From: DAITPV01 sp050692555
GTDB taxonomy: Bacteria > Actinomycetota > UBA4738 > CALAEC01
Length of the DNA stretch: 64,000 bases
Direction: 5' to 3'
Assembly (NCBI GenBank): GCA_050692555.1
Contig: JBOGVS010000013.1
Location: 6,383-70,382, forward strand
Numbering within the stretch: the stretch's first letter is position 1; each line of letters begins with the position of its first letter. Shown piece by piece: positions 25,260 through 33,920 of this stretch. The notes beneath the pieces were generated by a model. That model made no database searches. It saw only the letters and a list, made by a program, of their open reading frames with translations, and was not told where the DNA came from. A program made the position numbers and the translations under genes.

Positions 25260-25283
25260 ACGAATCGCTCAGGAGGTGTAGGT

Positions 25284-26072
25284 GTGGCCGAGTACGAGAC
25301 GCTCCTGTACGAGGAGGACGACGGCGTCGCCCGGGTGACGCTCAACCGTCCCGAGGTCCACAATGCGTTCGACACCCGGATGCGCTCGGAGCTGGGGAGG
25401 CTGTGGGAGGACCTCCGCGGCCGCGACGAGGTCCGCTGCGTGGTCCTCACCGGCGCGGGGGACCAGGCCTTCTGCACGGGGATCGACCGGAACGACATCC
25501 CCGACGGCGTGGGGTTCGATCCCCTCCGGTTCGAGGATCCCGGGCGGGACCTGGGCCCCAAGAGCAAGGGCGTGTGGAAGCCGGTGATCGCTGCGGTGAA
25601 CGGAATAGCCTGCGGCGGCGCGTTCTACATGCTCGGCGAGTCCGACTTCCTGATCGCCGCGGAGCACGCCACGTTCTTCGACCCGCACGTGACCTACGGC
25701 ATGACCGCGGTGTACGAGCCGATCCTGATGATGCCGCGGATGGCGTTCGGGGAGCTGATGCGGATGACGCTGCTCGGCACCCACGAGCGGATCTCTGCCC
25801 GGCGGGCATACGAGATCGGTCTGGTGTCGGAGGTGGTCCCCGGGGCAGAGCTGGCCGGGGCCGCCGACAAGGTCGCTCGAGCGATCGCCTCCCAGCCTCC
25901 CCGGGCGGTGCAGACCACGGTGCGGGTCCTGTGGACCGCCCGGGATCTGTCGCTCCGCCATGCCCTGGACCTGGGCGGGGAGTTCCTGAGCCTGGGATCC
26001 CGCCCCGAGGACGTCAAGGCAGGCCAGGAGGGCTTCCTCGCCGGGCGACGGACCGAGTGGAGGGTGCGCTAG
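25284..26072 (+). CDS. Enoyl-CoA hydratase/isomerase family protein
   Basis: A 262-residue crotonase-fold protein: VTLNRPEVHNAFDTRM, oxyanion segments DQAFCTGIDRNDI and NGIACGGAFYMLGESDFLIA. The second acidic position region is TYGMTAVYEPILMMPRMAFG and lacks the usual Glu, so it may act as an isomerase, hydrolase or ring-opening enzyme rather than a simple hydratase. The Shine-Dalgarno sequence AGGAGGTG at 25271-25278 supports the GTG at 25284. The next start overlaps its stop (TAGTG). Confidence 0.87.
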   Translation: MAEYETLLYEEDDGVARVTLNRPEVHNAFDTRMRSELGRLWEDLRGRDEVRCVVLTGAGDQAFCTGIDRNDIPDGVGFDPLRFEDPGRDLGPKSKGVWKPVIAAVNGIACGGAFYMLGESDFLIAAEHATFFDPHVTYGMTAVYEPILMMPRMAFGELMRMTLLGTHERISARRAYEIGLVSEVVPGAELAGAADKVARAIASQPPRAVQTTVRVLWTARDLSLRHALDLGGEFLSLGSRPEDVKAGQEGFLAGRRTEWRVR

Positions 26073-27058
26073 TGGCTTTGGTGGCGCTGCGCTACGACCT
26101 CCGGGCCGCGCCGTGGGCGGCCACCCAGCACCCGGAGCTGTACCGGGCCTGCCTGGACCAGTGCGCGTGGGCCGACGAGCACGGGCTGGACATCATCACC
26201 CTGTCCGAGCACCACGGCGTGGAGGACGGGTTCCTCCCGGCGCCGTTCACCATGGCGGCCGCGGTGGCCGCCCGGACCCACCGGATCCCCATCACCATCG
26301 CCGCGGCCATCCTCACGGTCCACGATCCGATCCGCCTGGCCGAGGAGATCGCCGTGGCGGACCTGGTCAGTGGGGGACGGGTCACCCTGGTGGCCGGAGC
26401 GGGGTACGCGGAGCGAGACTTCAGGATGGCCGGGGTCGACCGCCGCGAGCGCGGGAAGCTCCTGGAGGAGGCCATCGAGGTCATGCGCCAAGCGTGGACG
26501 GGGGAGCCGTTCGAATACCGGGGCCGCACGGTGCGGGTGACCCCCAAGCCCAAGACCACGCCGCATCCCATGATCCTGATGGGGGGGTCGGGGAAGGCGG
26601 CCGCCCGGAGGGCGGCCCGGCTCCGGCTCCCGTTCTTCCCGGCGGTCGGCGACGCTTCGCTCCAGGCCGTCTATGAGGAAGAGTGCGAGCGGGTGGGGTT
26701 CCAGGGCGGGTTCAGCCTCCTCCCCAAGGGCCCGGGGTTCGTCCACGTGGCCGAGGACCCCGACGCGGCCTGGGAGGTGATCGCCCCCTACGCCTGGTAC
26801 GACGCGGAGACGTATCGGTCCTGGCAGCAGCCGGAGAACCGCTCCGAGGTCACCTCCCGAGCCAAAGACGCGGACGGCCTTCGGGAGGAGGGGATCTACC
26901 GGGTGGTGACCCCGGACGAGTGCGTGGCCCTGGCCGAGGAGCTCGGGCCGGGGGGCACGATCGTCCTCCATCCGCTGCTGTGCGGGATGCCGGTGGATCT
27001 GGGATGGGAGAGCCTGGAGCTGTTCAGGACCGAGGTCCTTCCCCGGATCAAGAGCTGA
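26072..27058 (+). CDS. LLM class flavin-dependent oxidoreductase
   Basis: A 328-residue luciferase-like TIM-barrel protein: ALRYDLRAAPWAATQHPELY, DIITLSEHHGVEDGF, RIPITIAAAILTVHDPIRLAEEIAVADLVSGGR, and PHPMILMGGSGKAAARRAAR are family hallmarks. Likely a monooxygenase or dehydrogenase using FMN or F420 on a catabolic intermediate. The start overlaps the stop of the enoyl-CoA hydratase gene, which places it in the operon behind operator 3. Confidence 0.87.
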   Translation: MALVALRYDLRAAPWAATQHPELYRACLDQCAWADEHGLDIITLSEHHGVEDGFLPAPFTMAAAVAARTHRIPITIAAAILTVHDPIRLAEEIAVADLVSGGRVTLVAGAGYAERDFRMAGVDRRERGKLLEEAIEVMRQAWTGEPFEYRGRTVRVTPKPKTTPHPMILMGGSGKAAARRAARLRLPFFPAVGDASLQAVYEEECERVGFQGGFSLLPKGPGFVHVAEDPDAAWEVIAPYAWYDAETYRSWQQPENRSEVTSRAKDADGLREEGIYRVVTPDECVALAEELGPGGTIVLHPLLCGMPVDLGWESLELFRTEVLPRIKS

Positions 27059-27063
27059 CGGCC

Positions 27064-27459
27064 TCAGGCGAGCCAGTACTCGAGGCTGTAGGAGCCGCCG
27101 GGGCCGCCGGGAGCCTCGAACGTCCCCCGGCCGGTGATCCCGGAGAGCTCGCCGGTGCCCCATCTGGGGATCACCTTCCAGGTGCCCTTGGACTCCTTGC
27201 CGTCGTGGTCACCCACCGCCTCGATGACGATGCTCCCGGTGCGCTCGACGATGGTGCCGGTGATCCGTTGCAGGCCCAGGAACCTGGCGCTCCCGGAGGG
27301 CAGGTAGCACATCAGCCACTCCACCGACCCATCGCCCTCGATGTCACCGGCGAACGTCTGGGTTCCGCCCGCCCGGGTGAGCTTGCCGCCGCCCTCGAGC
27401 TTCTCGACGGTCTCCTCGCCCATGGACGTGACGTTGAAGGTCCCGGTGGCGATGGCCAT
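27064..27459 (-). CDS. DUF3224-type beta-barrel protein
   Basis: A 131-residue protein with the pattern of DUF3224 proteins: alternating strands with TFAGDIEGDGSVEWLMCY, LQRITGTIVERTGSIVIEAVGDHDG, STWKV-like KGTWKVIPRWGTGELSGITGRGTF and YSLEYWL at the end. These are allene-oxide-cyclase-like barrels of unknown function. It is read opposite to the LLM gene, with a GGAGGAT ribosome binding site before the ATG. Confidence 0.75.
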   Translation of the reverse strand: MAIATGTFNVTSMGEETVEKLEGGGKLTRAGGTQTFAGDIEGDGSVEWLMCYLPSGSARFLGLQRITGTIVERTGSIVIEAVGDHDGKESKGTWKVIPRWGTGELSGITGRGTFEAPGGPGGSYSLEYWLA

Positions 27460-27510
27460 GGGTGATCCTCCTTCCGGATGGCGGTTCCGCCCAGCATAGG
27501 ACCGCCGGAC

Positions 27511-27525
27511 CTAACGGACCGTCAG
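27511..27525. promoter_or_regulatory. Regulon operator 4, upstream of the TetR operon
   Basis: CTAACGGACCGTCAG, one mismatch in the left arm. It lies immediately before the -10 box TACAAT (27527-27532), in the -35/-10 spacer of the operon that ends in the TetR gene. This places the regulator under the shared operator. Confidence 0.6.
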
Positions 27526-27526
27526 A

Positions 27527-27532
27527 TACAAT
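27527..27532 (+). promoter_or_regulatory. -10 box of the isochorismatase-TetR operon, leaderless
   Basis: TACAAT, 6-nt spacer, GTG at 27539. One of the best -10 matches in the window. Confidence 0.55.
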
Positions 27533-27538
27533 CCCGGC

Positions 27539-28159
27539 GTGTCCGTCGATCTGGCGGAGCTGGTGGATGCGTCCTCCACGGTCCTGGTCACCCAGGAGTG
27601 TCAGAACGGGGTCCTGGGGGACCGAGCGGTGTTCCCCGAGCTGGCCGAGGTGGCCCGCAAGCAGATGATCCCCAACGCGTCCCGGCTGGCCAAGGCCGCC
27701 CGGGCAGCGGGGGTCCCGGTGATCCACTGCGTGGTGGAGCGGCGTGCCGACGGCGCGGGCTCCAACACCAACGCCCGGCTGTTCGCGGCGTCCCGCAAGG
27801 CGCCGGTGGCCTTCCTCCCCGGAACCGATGCCGTCCAGGTGATCCCGGAGATCGGCCTCGAGGACACGGATCTGGTCCTCACCCGACTGCACGGACTGGG
27901 CCCCATGGGCGGAACGGAGCTGGACCCCATCCTCCGCAACCTGGGAGCTCGCACCGTGGTGGGCGTGGGCGTGTCCCTCAACGTGGGGATGCTGTCGCTG
28001 GTCCTGGACGCGGTGAACGCGGGGTACCAATTCGTGCTCCCCAGGGACGCGGTGGCCGGGGTGCCCGAGGAGTACGCGGAGGCCGTGATCGAGCACACCC
28101 TGTCCTACGTCACCACCGTGGTGACCACGGACGACCTCCTGGAAGCGTGGTCCCGGTGA
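27539..28159 (+). CDS. Isochorismatase-like protein lacking the catalytic cysteine
   Basis: A 206-residue isochorismatase/cysteine-hydrolase fold. Active members use an Asp-Lys-Cys triad. Here the first-strand motif is VLVTQECQNGV, so Glu replaces Asp, and the cysteine region, normally GVATNVCVxxT, reads GVSLNVGMLS with Gly for Cys. The protein is probably not a cysteine hydrolase and may bind a ligand or use other chemistry. It overlaps the TetR gene by 4 bases (GTGA), so the two are co-translated, which suggests a shared small-molecule ligand. Function unknown. Confidence 0.8.
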   Translation: MSVDLAELVDASSTVLVTQECQNGVLGDRAVFPELAEVARKQMIPNASRLAKAARAAGVPVIHCVVERRADGAGSNTNARLFAASRKAPVAFLPGTDAVQVIPEIGLEDTDLVLTRLHGLGPMGGTELDPILRNLGARTVVGVGVSLNVGMLSLVLDAVNAGYQFVLPRDAVAGVPEEYAEAVIEHTLSYVTTVVTTDDLLEAWSR

Positions 28160-28818
28160 CCAGGCGGGCGGAAGCCGTCGGCTCCGAGGACGTGTCCACC
28201 GTCGACGGCCGGGTCCCCGGGCGGCGGGGCCGGGCCACCCGCGAGCGCCTGCTCCGGTGCACGGCCGACCTGTTGGAGAAGACCTCGTATCGCGACCTCA
28301 CCGTCATCGACATCGCCGACTGCGCCGGCACGTCGCCGGCCACCTTCTACCAGTATTTCCCGGACGTGCAGTCAGCGGTGCTGGCTCTGGCGGGCGCCCT
28401 GGAGGACGAGGCCGAGCGCCTCACCACGCTCATCGGCACGTCCGAGTGGGAGGGGAAGGGTGGACCGGATAGCGCCCGACGCCTCGTGGACGCGTTCCTG
28501 GACGTGTGGGAGCGGCACCGGCCGGTCCTCCGGGTGGTGGACCTGGCCACCGCGGAAGGGGACATGCGGTTCCAGAACGTCCGGACGCATTTCCTCAACG
28601 AGCTCACCGTGGCCCTCCGGGACGTGATCGACGAATTCAAGCGGCACGGGCACCACCCCAAGGAGCTGGACCCGATGGGCCAGGCGGCGGTGTTGGTCTC
28701 GATGCTGGCCCACGTGGCCGCCCACCGGTACGGGTTCGAGTTCTGGGGGATCCGCACCCGGGCCATCCGGGACAGCAGCGCCCGCCTGCTGCACGCGGGC
28801 GTCACCGGCAAGCGGTAG
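28156..28818 (+). CDS. TetR family regulator, candidate repressor of the CTGAC regulon
   Basis: A 220-residue repressor. An N-terminal extension of about 22 residues precedes the DNA-binding domain; the helix-turn-helix is IADCAGTSPATFYQYFPD (about residues 54-71). The ligand domain is all helical (about 85-220). It is the second gene behind operator 4, so it is likely to repress itself and the other seven CTGAC-N5-GTCAG sites. The ligand may be a CoA thioester, as for KstR2, but this is inference. Unlike KstR2, whose site is an AAG/CTT palindrome, the site here is CTGAC/GTCAG. Confidence 0.85.
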   Translation: MTRRAEAVGSEDVSTVDGRVPGRRGRATRERLLRCTADLLEKTSYRDLTVIDIADCAGTSPATFYQYFPDVQSAVLALAGALEDEAERLTTLIGTSEWEGKGGPDSARRLVDAFLDVWERHRPVLRVVDLATAEGDMRFQNVRTHFLNELTVALRDVIDEFKRHGHHPKELDPMGQAAVLVSMLAHVAAHRYGFEFWGIRTRAIRDSSARLLHAGVTGKR

Positions 28819-28825
28819 CGGCGGG

Positions 28826-29545
28826 GTGCTGCTCCAGGCAACCCTCAACGGCGACCTGACCAAGGACGCACATCCTGGCGTGCCGATCTCGGCCGAGGAG
28901 TTGGCGCAAGACGCCACCGCTTGCGTTCGCGCAGGCGCAGGCGCGATCCACCTCCACCCTCGCGATGGAGAGGGACGTGAACGGCTAGACGCGACGGTCG
29001 TGGACCAAGTCGTGAAGGACGTTCGAGATGCGTGCGGCGTACCCGTTGGCGTCACGACCGGCGCCTGGATCGAACCCGATGTCGGACGGCGTGTCGAGCT
29101 CGTGCGTGCCTGGAGCGCTCCCGACTACACGACGGTCAACCTGTCCGAGCCGGGTGCGCCGGAGATCATGGAGGCCCTGATCCACGCCGGGGTCGGCATC
29201 GAGGCGGGCGTCTGGACGGTCGAGGACGCCGAGCGGCTGTCGCGGTCCGGGCTCGGAGACGAGGTGATGCGGATCTGCGTTGAGCCCCTCGAGGCGCCCG
29301 CCGCCGACGCCGTCGCGCTCGTAGATGTCATCCACAGGACGCTGGACCGACTCGGCCTGACGGCGCCGCGACTCCAGCATGGTGACGGGGAGGCCACCTG
29401 GGTGCTCCTCACCGATGCGATCCGGCGAGGCATCGATACCCGTATCGGCCTCGAGGACACGATGGTCGAGCCGAACGGTGAGCGGACCACGGGCAACGAG
29501 GCACTGGTTCGGGCCGCCCGCGAGCTGGGCGCCGGCGGCGACTAG
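28826..29545 (+). CDS. BKACE-type (DUF849) beta-keto acid cleavage enzyme
   Basis: A 239-residue Zn-dependent TIM barrel that would condense a beta-keto acid with acetyl-CoA and release acetoacetate plus a new CoA ester. The metal motif HLHPRDGEG (about 42-50), the GVTTGAWIEPD segment and LQHGDGEATW near residue 180, then GIDTRIGLEDTM match the family. It is somewhat shorter than typical members (about 270-300). It starts 7 nt after the TetR gene and may be in that operon. The sequence uses more CGT/GTC-type codons than its neighbours, a weak sign of separate origin. Confidence 0.83.
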   Translation: MLLQATLNGDLTKDAHPGVPISAEELAQDATACVRAGAGAIHLHPRDGEGRERLDATVVDQVVKDVRDACGVPVGVTTGAWIEPDVGRRVELVRAWSAPDYTTVNLSEPGAPEIMEALIHAGVGIEAGVWTVEDAERLSRSGLGDEVMRICVEPLEAPAADAVALVDVIHRTLDRLGLTAPRLQHGDGEATWVLLTDAIRRGIDTRIGLEDTMVEPNGERTTGNEALVRAARELGAGGD

Positions 29546-29970
29546 GCATCCAGTGGATCGACGCGGAGCCGGGTGATGCGCATCCGGCGGATGCGCCAGG
29601 TCCCGTTCTCCTTCACGTACTCGTCCTCGTAGTGGCCGTAGCCCCGCAGACTGTTGGCCTTGAGGTCGCCGGTCCACTCGACGACGTCCGACATGGCCCA
29701 CGTCCCCCGGGCGGTGCCGGAACCGGTGATCTCGATCTCCGGCATGTGGCCCTGGTGGACGCTCACTGATTCGCCGAGGGCTCCGCTGACGAAGGCCACG
29801 ACCGCGTCCCGGCCCTCCATGCGGATGTCCGGGCCTCCCGTGTATTCCAGCACGCAATCCGCGGTGAGGTTCTCGCTCCACTCGGACCACTGCTTCGTGT
29901 CCATCAGCCGGAAGTAGCGGGCCTTGAGCTGCTTGATCTCCTCGATCTCCGCCAGGTCAGAAGGGCGCAC
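29542..29970 (-). CDS. SnoaL-like (NTF2 fold) protein
   Basis: A 142-residue cone-fold protein: LAEIEEIKQLKARYFRLMDT and WSEWSENLTADCVLEYTGGP at the start, then GYGHYEDEYVKENGTWRIRR near the end, typical of SnoaL_4 type proteins, some of which act as dehydratases or isomerases. The GTG at 29970 was chosen because the family N terminus begins there. It is divergent from the LLM gene at 30052 and overlaps the BKACE gene tail to tail by 4 bases. Confidence 0.8.
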   Translation of the reverse strand: MRPSDLAEIEEIKQLKARYFRLMDTKQWSEWSENLTADCVLEYTGGPDIRMEGRDAVVAFVSGALGESVSVHQGHMPEIEITGSGTARGTWAMSDVVEWTGDLKANSLRGYGHYEDEYVKENGTWRIRRMRITRLRVDPLDA

Positions 29971-30051
29971 GGCCTTGACAGCATCGCACGGGGAGCGATA
30001 TGTTCGCAATACGTATCGATGGTTTGAAATCCCGAAACACGCGAGGTGGCC

Positions 30052-31188
30052 ATGAAGCTCGACGTTCTCTACGAGGTCGACGTCCCCAAGCCCTGGGACA
30101 AGCCCCACCCCTACGGCCAGCGGGAGGCCGAGCAGCGAGCCTACGCCGAGGCCCTGGAGCAGATCCGCCTGGCCGACGAGCTGGGCTTCCGCACGTGCTG
30201 GTGCGTGGAGCACCACTTCCGGGAGGGCCGGTCCCACTCCCCCGCTCCCGAGGTCCTGATCGGGGCCCTTTCCCAGATCACCCAGCAGATGCGGCTGGGG
30301 TTCGGGGTGGTCCTCATGCCGTTCGGGTTCACCAACCCGACCCGAGTGGCCGAGAAGGTGGCCACCGCGGACATCCTGTCCGGCGGCCGGGTGGAGTGGG
30401 GCACGGGACGTTCGACCCCCATGGAACAGATCGCCTTTGGCGTTGACCGGGACAGGAGCAAGGACCACGCCAAGGAAGCGATCGAGATCGTGGTGAAGAT
30501 GTGGGAGGACGAGTACTTCGAGTACAAGAGCGACAGCTTCGAGTTCCCCCGCCGGATGATCACTCCCAAGCCGGTCCAGGATCCTCACCCTCCGCCGTGG
30601 ATGGCCGCCACCAGCCAGGGGAGCGCCACGATGGCCGGCAATTACGGAGTGGGGCTCCTGTCGTTCGCCATCATGCAGCCCCTGGAGCGGATGGCCGAGC
30701 ACATCAAGGACTACCGGGCCGCCGCGGAGAACCCCGAACCGATCACCAGGGTGACCAACAACCGGGTGGCCGCGTACACCCTGGTCCACTGCGCCGACAC
30801 GTTCGACCAGGCCGAGGAGAACGGCATCTGGGACTCGGTTTGGTGGTGGTACAAGAACCTCTCGGAGTTCACCCTGGAGTGGGAGTTCCCTCACCTCCCC
30901 AAGGAGGAGCAGGACAAGATGTTCCCGCTTCTCAAGAAGCACAGCGAGGGGAACTTCAACGTCAAGGGATTCAACGACGCCGACATGATCATCGTCGGTG
31001 ACCCGGACCAGTGCATGGAGAAGGTCCTGCGGTACGAAGAGCTCGGCGTGGAGCAGCTGATCTGCTACGTCCAGTTCGGGTACCTGAAGCACGAGGCGGT
31101 CATGCGGAACATCGAGCTCCTGGGCAAGCACATCATCCCCGAGCTGGAGCGTCGAGCGGCCAAGACCACGATCCCGCTGGGAACATGA
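30052..31188 (+). CDS. LLM class flavin-dependent oxidoreductase
   Basis: A 378-residue luciferase-like monooxygenase or dehydrogenase. KLDVLYEVDVPKPW at the start, CWCVEHHFREG, GFGVVLMPFGFTNPTRVAEK, DILSGGRVEWGTGRS and HPPPWMAATSQGSATMAG are family segments. A large aromatic insert (SVWWWYKNLSEF) lies near residue 265. ATG 30052 was preferred to the GTG two codons earlier because the GAGGTG stretch could serve as ribosome binding site for it; spacing is short for both. Catabolic role inferred from neighbours. Confidence 0.87.
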   Translation: MKLDVLYEVDVPKPWDKPHPYGQREAEQRAYAEALEQIRLADELGFRTCWCVEHHFREGRSHSPAPEVLIGALSQITQQMRLGFGVVLMPFGFTNPTRVAEKVATADILSGGRVEWGTGRSTPMEQIAFGVDRDRSKDHAKEAIEIVVKMWEDEYFEYKSDSFEFPRRMITPKPVQDPHPPPWMAATSQGSATMAGNYGVGLLSFAIMQPLERMAEHIKDYRAAAENPEPITRVTNNRVAAYTLVHCADTFDQAEENGIWDSVWWWYKNLSEFTLEWEFPHLPKEEQDKMFPLLKKHSEGNFNVKGFNDADMIIVGDPDQCMEKVLRYEELGVEQLICYVQFGYLKHEAVMRNIELLGKHIIPELERRAAKTTIPLGT

Positions 31189-31223
31189 CCTGCACGCGGA
31201 CCGGCGTCGCCCCCCGGCGGCCC

Positions 31224-31237
31224 GGTCCGGCCGGACC
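31224..31237. promoter_or_regulatory. 14-bp perfect palindrome just before a start codon
   Basis: GGTCCGGCCGGACC ends 3 nt before the ATG at 31241. It could be an operator, or an mRNA hairpin that hides the start, or the tail of the previous transcript's terminator. It is not related to the CTGAC sites. Confidence 0.3.
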
Positions 31238-31240
31238 ACG

Positions 31241-32038
31241 ATGACCGGCGCCGACGACAGCCCCGTCCCCCCGTACGCCCGCCTACTCAGCCTGAACGAA
31301 CGGGGCTTCGTGGTGGTCGGCGCCGGCCAGGGGATCGGCCGTCAGGTCGCTCACGCCCTGGCCTCGTGCGGGGGCCGGGTGTTCTGCGTCGACAACCAGG
31401 ATCACCTGGCTAAGGAGATCGCCGAGGAGGTCGAAGGGATCCCGTGGGTGGCCGACGCTCGGAAGCGCTCCGACGCCGAGGCCGCCGTGGAGGAAGCCCG
31501 GCGGCAGCTCGGTCGGATCGATGGGCTGGTCGACATCGTGGGGATGGCCCGGTACCGAGACATCCTGGAGACCACCGACGAGGACTGGGAGTGGACCTTC
31601 GACATGGTGCTCCGCCACGCCTTCTTGTTCTCCCAGCTGACCGGGCGGGTCATGGTGGAGGACGGTGGGGGAGTGATGGTGTTCGTGGCCTCCGTGAGCG
31701 GGGTGACCAGCGCTCCTCGTCACGCCGCGTACGGAGCAGCCAAGGCGGGGCTGATGTCCTGGGTCCGGTCGGTGGCGGTGGAGCTGGGCCCCTCCGGCGT
31801 GCGAGCGAACGCGGTGGCTCCCGGGGTGGTCCTCACCCCCCGGGTGTCGGGGTACCTGAGCGACGAGGGTCGCGCCCTCCAGAGCGAGAACGCCCCGCTG
31901 CGCCGGGTGGCCGAGCCATCCGACATCGCCGCGGCGGTCCTGTTCCTGGCCTCCGACCTGTCGCAATACGTCACCGGGCAGACCCTCGTGGTGGACGGCG
32001 GGGTGTCCGCCAAGTTCCCCTACCCCATGGATCTGTGA
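31241..32038 (+). CDS. Short-chain dehydrogenase/reductase
   Basis: A 265-residue NAD(P)-dependent SDR. Cofactor loop VVGAGQGIGRQVAHALA with the unusual VGAG in place of TGxx, VDIVGMARYRDILE in place of NNAG, catalytic region VASVSGVTSAPRHAAYGAAKAG (Ser, Tyr, Lys) and the C-terminal SQYVTGQTLVVDGG. The exact substrate is unknown. It is followed after 1 nt by the SGNH hydrolase gene, then the IclR gene, forming one operon. Confidence 0.88.
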   Translation: MTGADDSPVPPYARLLSLNERGFVVVGAGQGIGRQVAHALASCGGRVFCVDNQDHLAKEIAEEVEGIPWVADARKRSDAEAAVEEARRQLGRIDGLVDIVGMARYRDILETTDEDWEWTFDMVLRHAFLFSQLTGRVMVEDGGGVMVFVASVSGVTSAPRHAAYGAAKAGLMSWVRSVAVELGPSGVRANAVAPGVVLTPRVSGYLSDEGRALQSENAPLRRVAEPSDIAAAVLFLASDLSQYVTGQTLVVDGGVSAKFPYPMDL

Positions 32039-32039
32039 C

Positions 32040-33032
32040 GTGGATCCGGAACCGTTCCTTCGCGGCGTGGGCTTCCCGGGCACCGATCGCGTGCCGTATC
32101 CCCGGGCCAGGGCGGAAGACGCCGCCAGGCTCCCAATGGACACCTGGATCTCCGCGCAGATCCCGGTGGGCGTGCGCATCGAGCTGGTCGGCGACGCCGA
32201 GGAGATCGAGATCGACTACCACACCCGCACCGAGAAGCTGGGCTATCGGGGTGACGGAGCCGGACGGACCTTCTCCCTGTGGAGGGATGGCGCGAAGGTT
32301 GCCGAGGACACCGCGTCGCTCGGCGAGGGGACGGCCCGGTTGTCGATGGGAGACGCGTCTCCCGACCGGTGCGCCGTGGTGTACCTCCCCGAGGGGATGA
32401 GGCCCACGGTCACCGGGGTGAAGCCGTTGACAGGAGCGATCGGGCCCGCGCCGCCGCAACCGCGGTGGGTGGCCTATGGGGATTCGGTGTTGGAGGGCTG
32501 GATGGCCTCAGAGCCCGGGCTGGCCTGGGCGGCCATCGCTTCTCGCGACCATGAGCTGGACTTGGTGAACATGGGGTACGCGGGCGCGGCTCGTGGGGAG
32601 ATCGCCTCTGCGGAGCACGTGGCGGATCTGGAGGCCGACGTCATCTCGATCACCCACGGGACCAACTGTTGGACCCGGACCCCCCACAGCGTCCCGCTGT
32701 TCCGCGAGGGACTCCATGCGTTCCTGGACATCGTCAGGCAGCGGCACCGCCGGACCCCGGTGGTGGTGGGCAGCCCGGTGCTCCGGCCCGACGCGGAGGG
32801 GAACCCGAACCGTCTCGACGCCACGCTGGGCGAGCTCCGGGAGGCCATGGAAGCCGTGGTCCGGGACCGGATCGCCGGCGGTGACGCCGCTCTGTCGCTG
32901 GTCCCCGGCGGTGACCTCATCGACGAGACCCAGCTGGCCGACGGCATCCATCCGAACGACGACGGACACCGGGCCATCGCCGCGGCGCTGGGGCCCGCGG
33001 TACGCCGGGCCCTCGACGGGGGAGGTCACTAG
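32040..33032 (+). CDS. Two-domain SGNH/GDSL hydrolase
   Basis: A 330-residue esterase-like protein. Residues of about 35-130 form a beta-rich N-terminal domain; the C-terminal half is an SGNH hydrolase with block I WVAYGDSVLEGW (catalytic Ser), block II Gly in VNMGYAGAARGE, block III THGTNCW (Asn) and block V ADGIHPNDDGH (Asp and His). This arrangement resembles SsfX3-type acyltransferases/esterases. No signal peptide, so probably cytoplasmic. It may hydrolyse an ester or thioester in the pathway; the substrate is not readable. Confidence 0.82.
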   Translation: MDPEPFLRGVGFPGTDRVPYPRARAEDAARLPMDTWISAQIPVGVRIELVGDAEEIEIDYHTRTEKLGYRGDGAGRTFSLWRDGAKVAEDTASLGEGTARLSMGDASPDRCAVVYLPEGMRPTVTGVKPLTGAIGPAPPQPRWVAYGDSVLEGWMASEPGLAWAAIASRDHELDLVNMGYAGAARGEIASAEHVADLEADVISITHGTNCWTRTPHSVPLFREGLHAFLDIVRQRHRRTPVVVGSPVLRPDAEGNPNRLDATLGELREAMEAVVRDRIAGGDAALSLVPGGDLIDETQLADGIHPNDDGHRAIAAALGPAVRRALDGGGH

Positions 33033-33920
33033 ATGGCCCGGCGATCCCCGGCCGTGGAGCGTTCGATCGCCGTGCTCAACCTCCTGGCAGCGCATCCGGG
33101 CGAGCGGTACACGCTGTCGGAGATCGCCCGGGACCTCCGGCTGAACAAGGCCACCCTCCACGCCATCCTGGGGGCCCTGACCGAGGCTGGCTACCTGGTA
33201 CGAGATCCCGAGGCCAAGACCTACGGCCTGGGCCCCGCCCTGGTGGCCCTGGGAAACGCGGCCGGCTCGAGCTTCTCCGCCGCCGAGGTGGCCAGGCCGG
33301 AGATGGAGTCCCTGGCCAGCGAGCTGGAGCTGGACTGCATCGCCAGCACGGTGATCCACGGGGAGATCGTCATCCTGGCCCGGGCGGGGATCCCTCGGCC
33401 CTTCGGGATCGCCGTGCAGCCCGGCCAGCGGCTCCCCCTTATCCCGCCACTGGGGGCGGTGTTCGTGGCCTGGTCGGGGCCGGAGGAGATCGACGCCTGG
33501 CTCGGCCGTCTGGGCCCGATCTCCGACGAGACCCGGCGGCGGTTCCGCCGGGCCATCGAGGCGGTGCGAGGGCGCGGCTACTCGGTGGGGCTCGAGGGCG
33601 ACGCCCAGCTCCTCCAGGCGCTTCGGGAGCACGGCGCTGGCGGCCCGACGGTAGAAGAGGCGGTGCAGGGGCTCCGTCGCGAGGAGTACGCGCTGATCGA
33701 CCTGGACCGCAAGGCTGCATACCGGCTGAACCACATCGGCGCCCCGGTGTTCGGTCCCGAGGGGCGAGTGGCCCTGGGGCTGTTCCTCATCGGGTTCCAG
33801 GGCCGGGTTCCCGGAAGAGAGGTGGAGCGATTTGGCACCCGTCTGGCGGAGGCCGGCGCCACGGTCACTCAGGCCATCCACGGCCGGCCGGCGGAGGAGC
33901 TGGCCGCCGTCAGACGATGA
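33033..33920 (+). CDS. IclR family transcriptional regulator
   Basis: A 295-residue regulator. N-terminal winged helix (about 6-70) with LSEIARDLRLNKATLHAILGALTEAGYL, and a C-terminal GAF-like ligand domain (about 80-270) with QRLPLIPPLGAVFVAWSG and APVFGPEGRVALGLFLIGF. IclR proteins usually sense aromatic or small acids and control adjacent catabolic genes, so it may regulate its own SDR-hydrolase operon. The start directly follows the previous stop. It overlaps the convergent SDR gene by 11 bases. Confidence 0.9.
   Translation: MARRSPAVERSIAVLNLLAAHPGERYTLSEIARDLRLNKATLHAILGALTEAGYLVRDPEAKTYGLGPALVALGNAAGSSFSAAEVARPEMESLASELELDCIASTVIHGEIVILARAGIPRPFGIAVQPGQRLPLIPPLGAVFVAWSGPEEIDAWLGRLGPISDETRRRFRRAIEAVRGRGYSVGLEGDAQLLQALREHGAGGPTVEEAVQGLRREEYALIDLDRKAAYRLNHIGAPVFGPEGRVALGLFLIGFQGRVPGREVERFGTRLAEAGATVTQAIHGRPAEELAAVRR

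Noticed and set aside
30000..30024. CGATA...TATCG inverted repeat upstream of the LLM gene at 30052
   Set aside because: Arms of 5 bp with a 13-bp spacer are expected by chance, and there is no second copy in the window.
28985..31239. Long minus-strand frames opposite the BKACE and LLM genes
   Set aside because: Only the part from 29970 to 29542 has family similarity (SnoaL-like). The remainder is antisense to a well-supported LLM gene.
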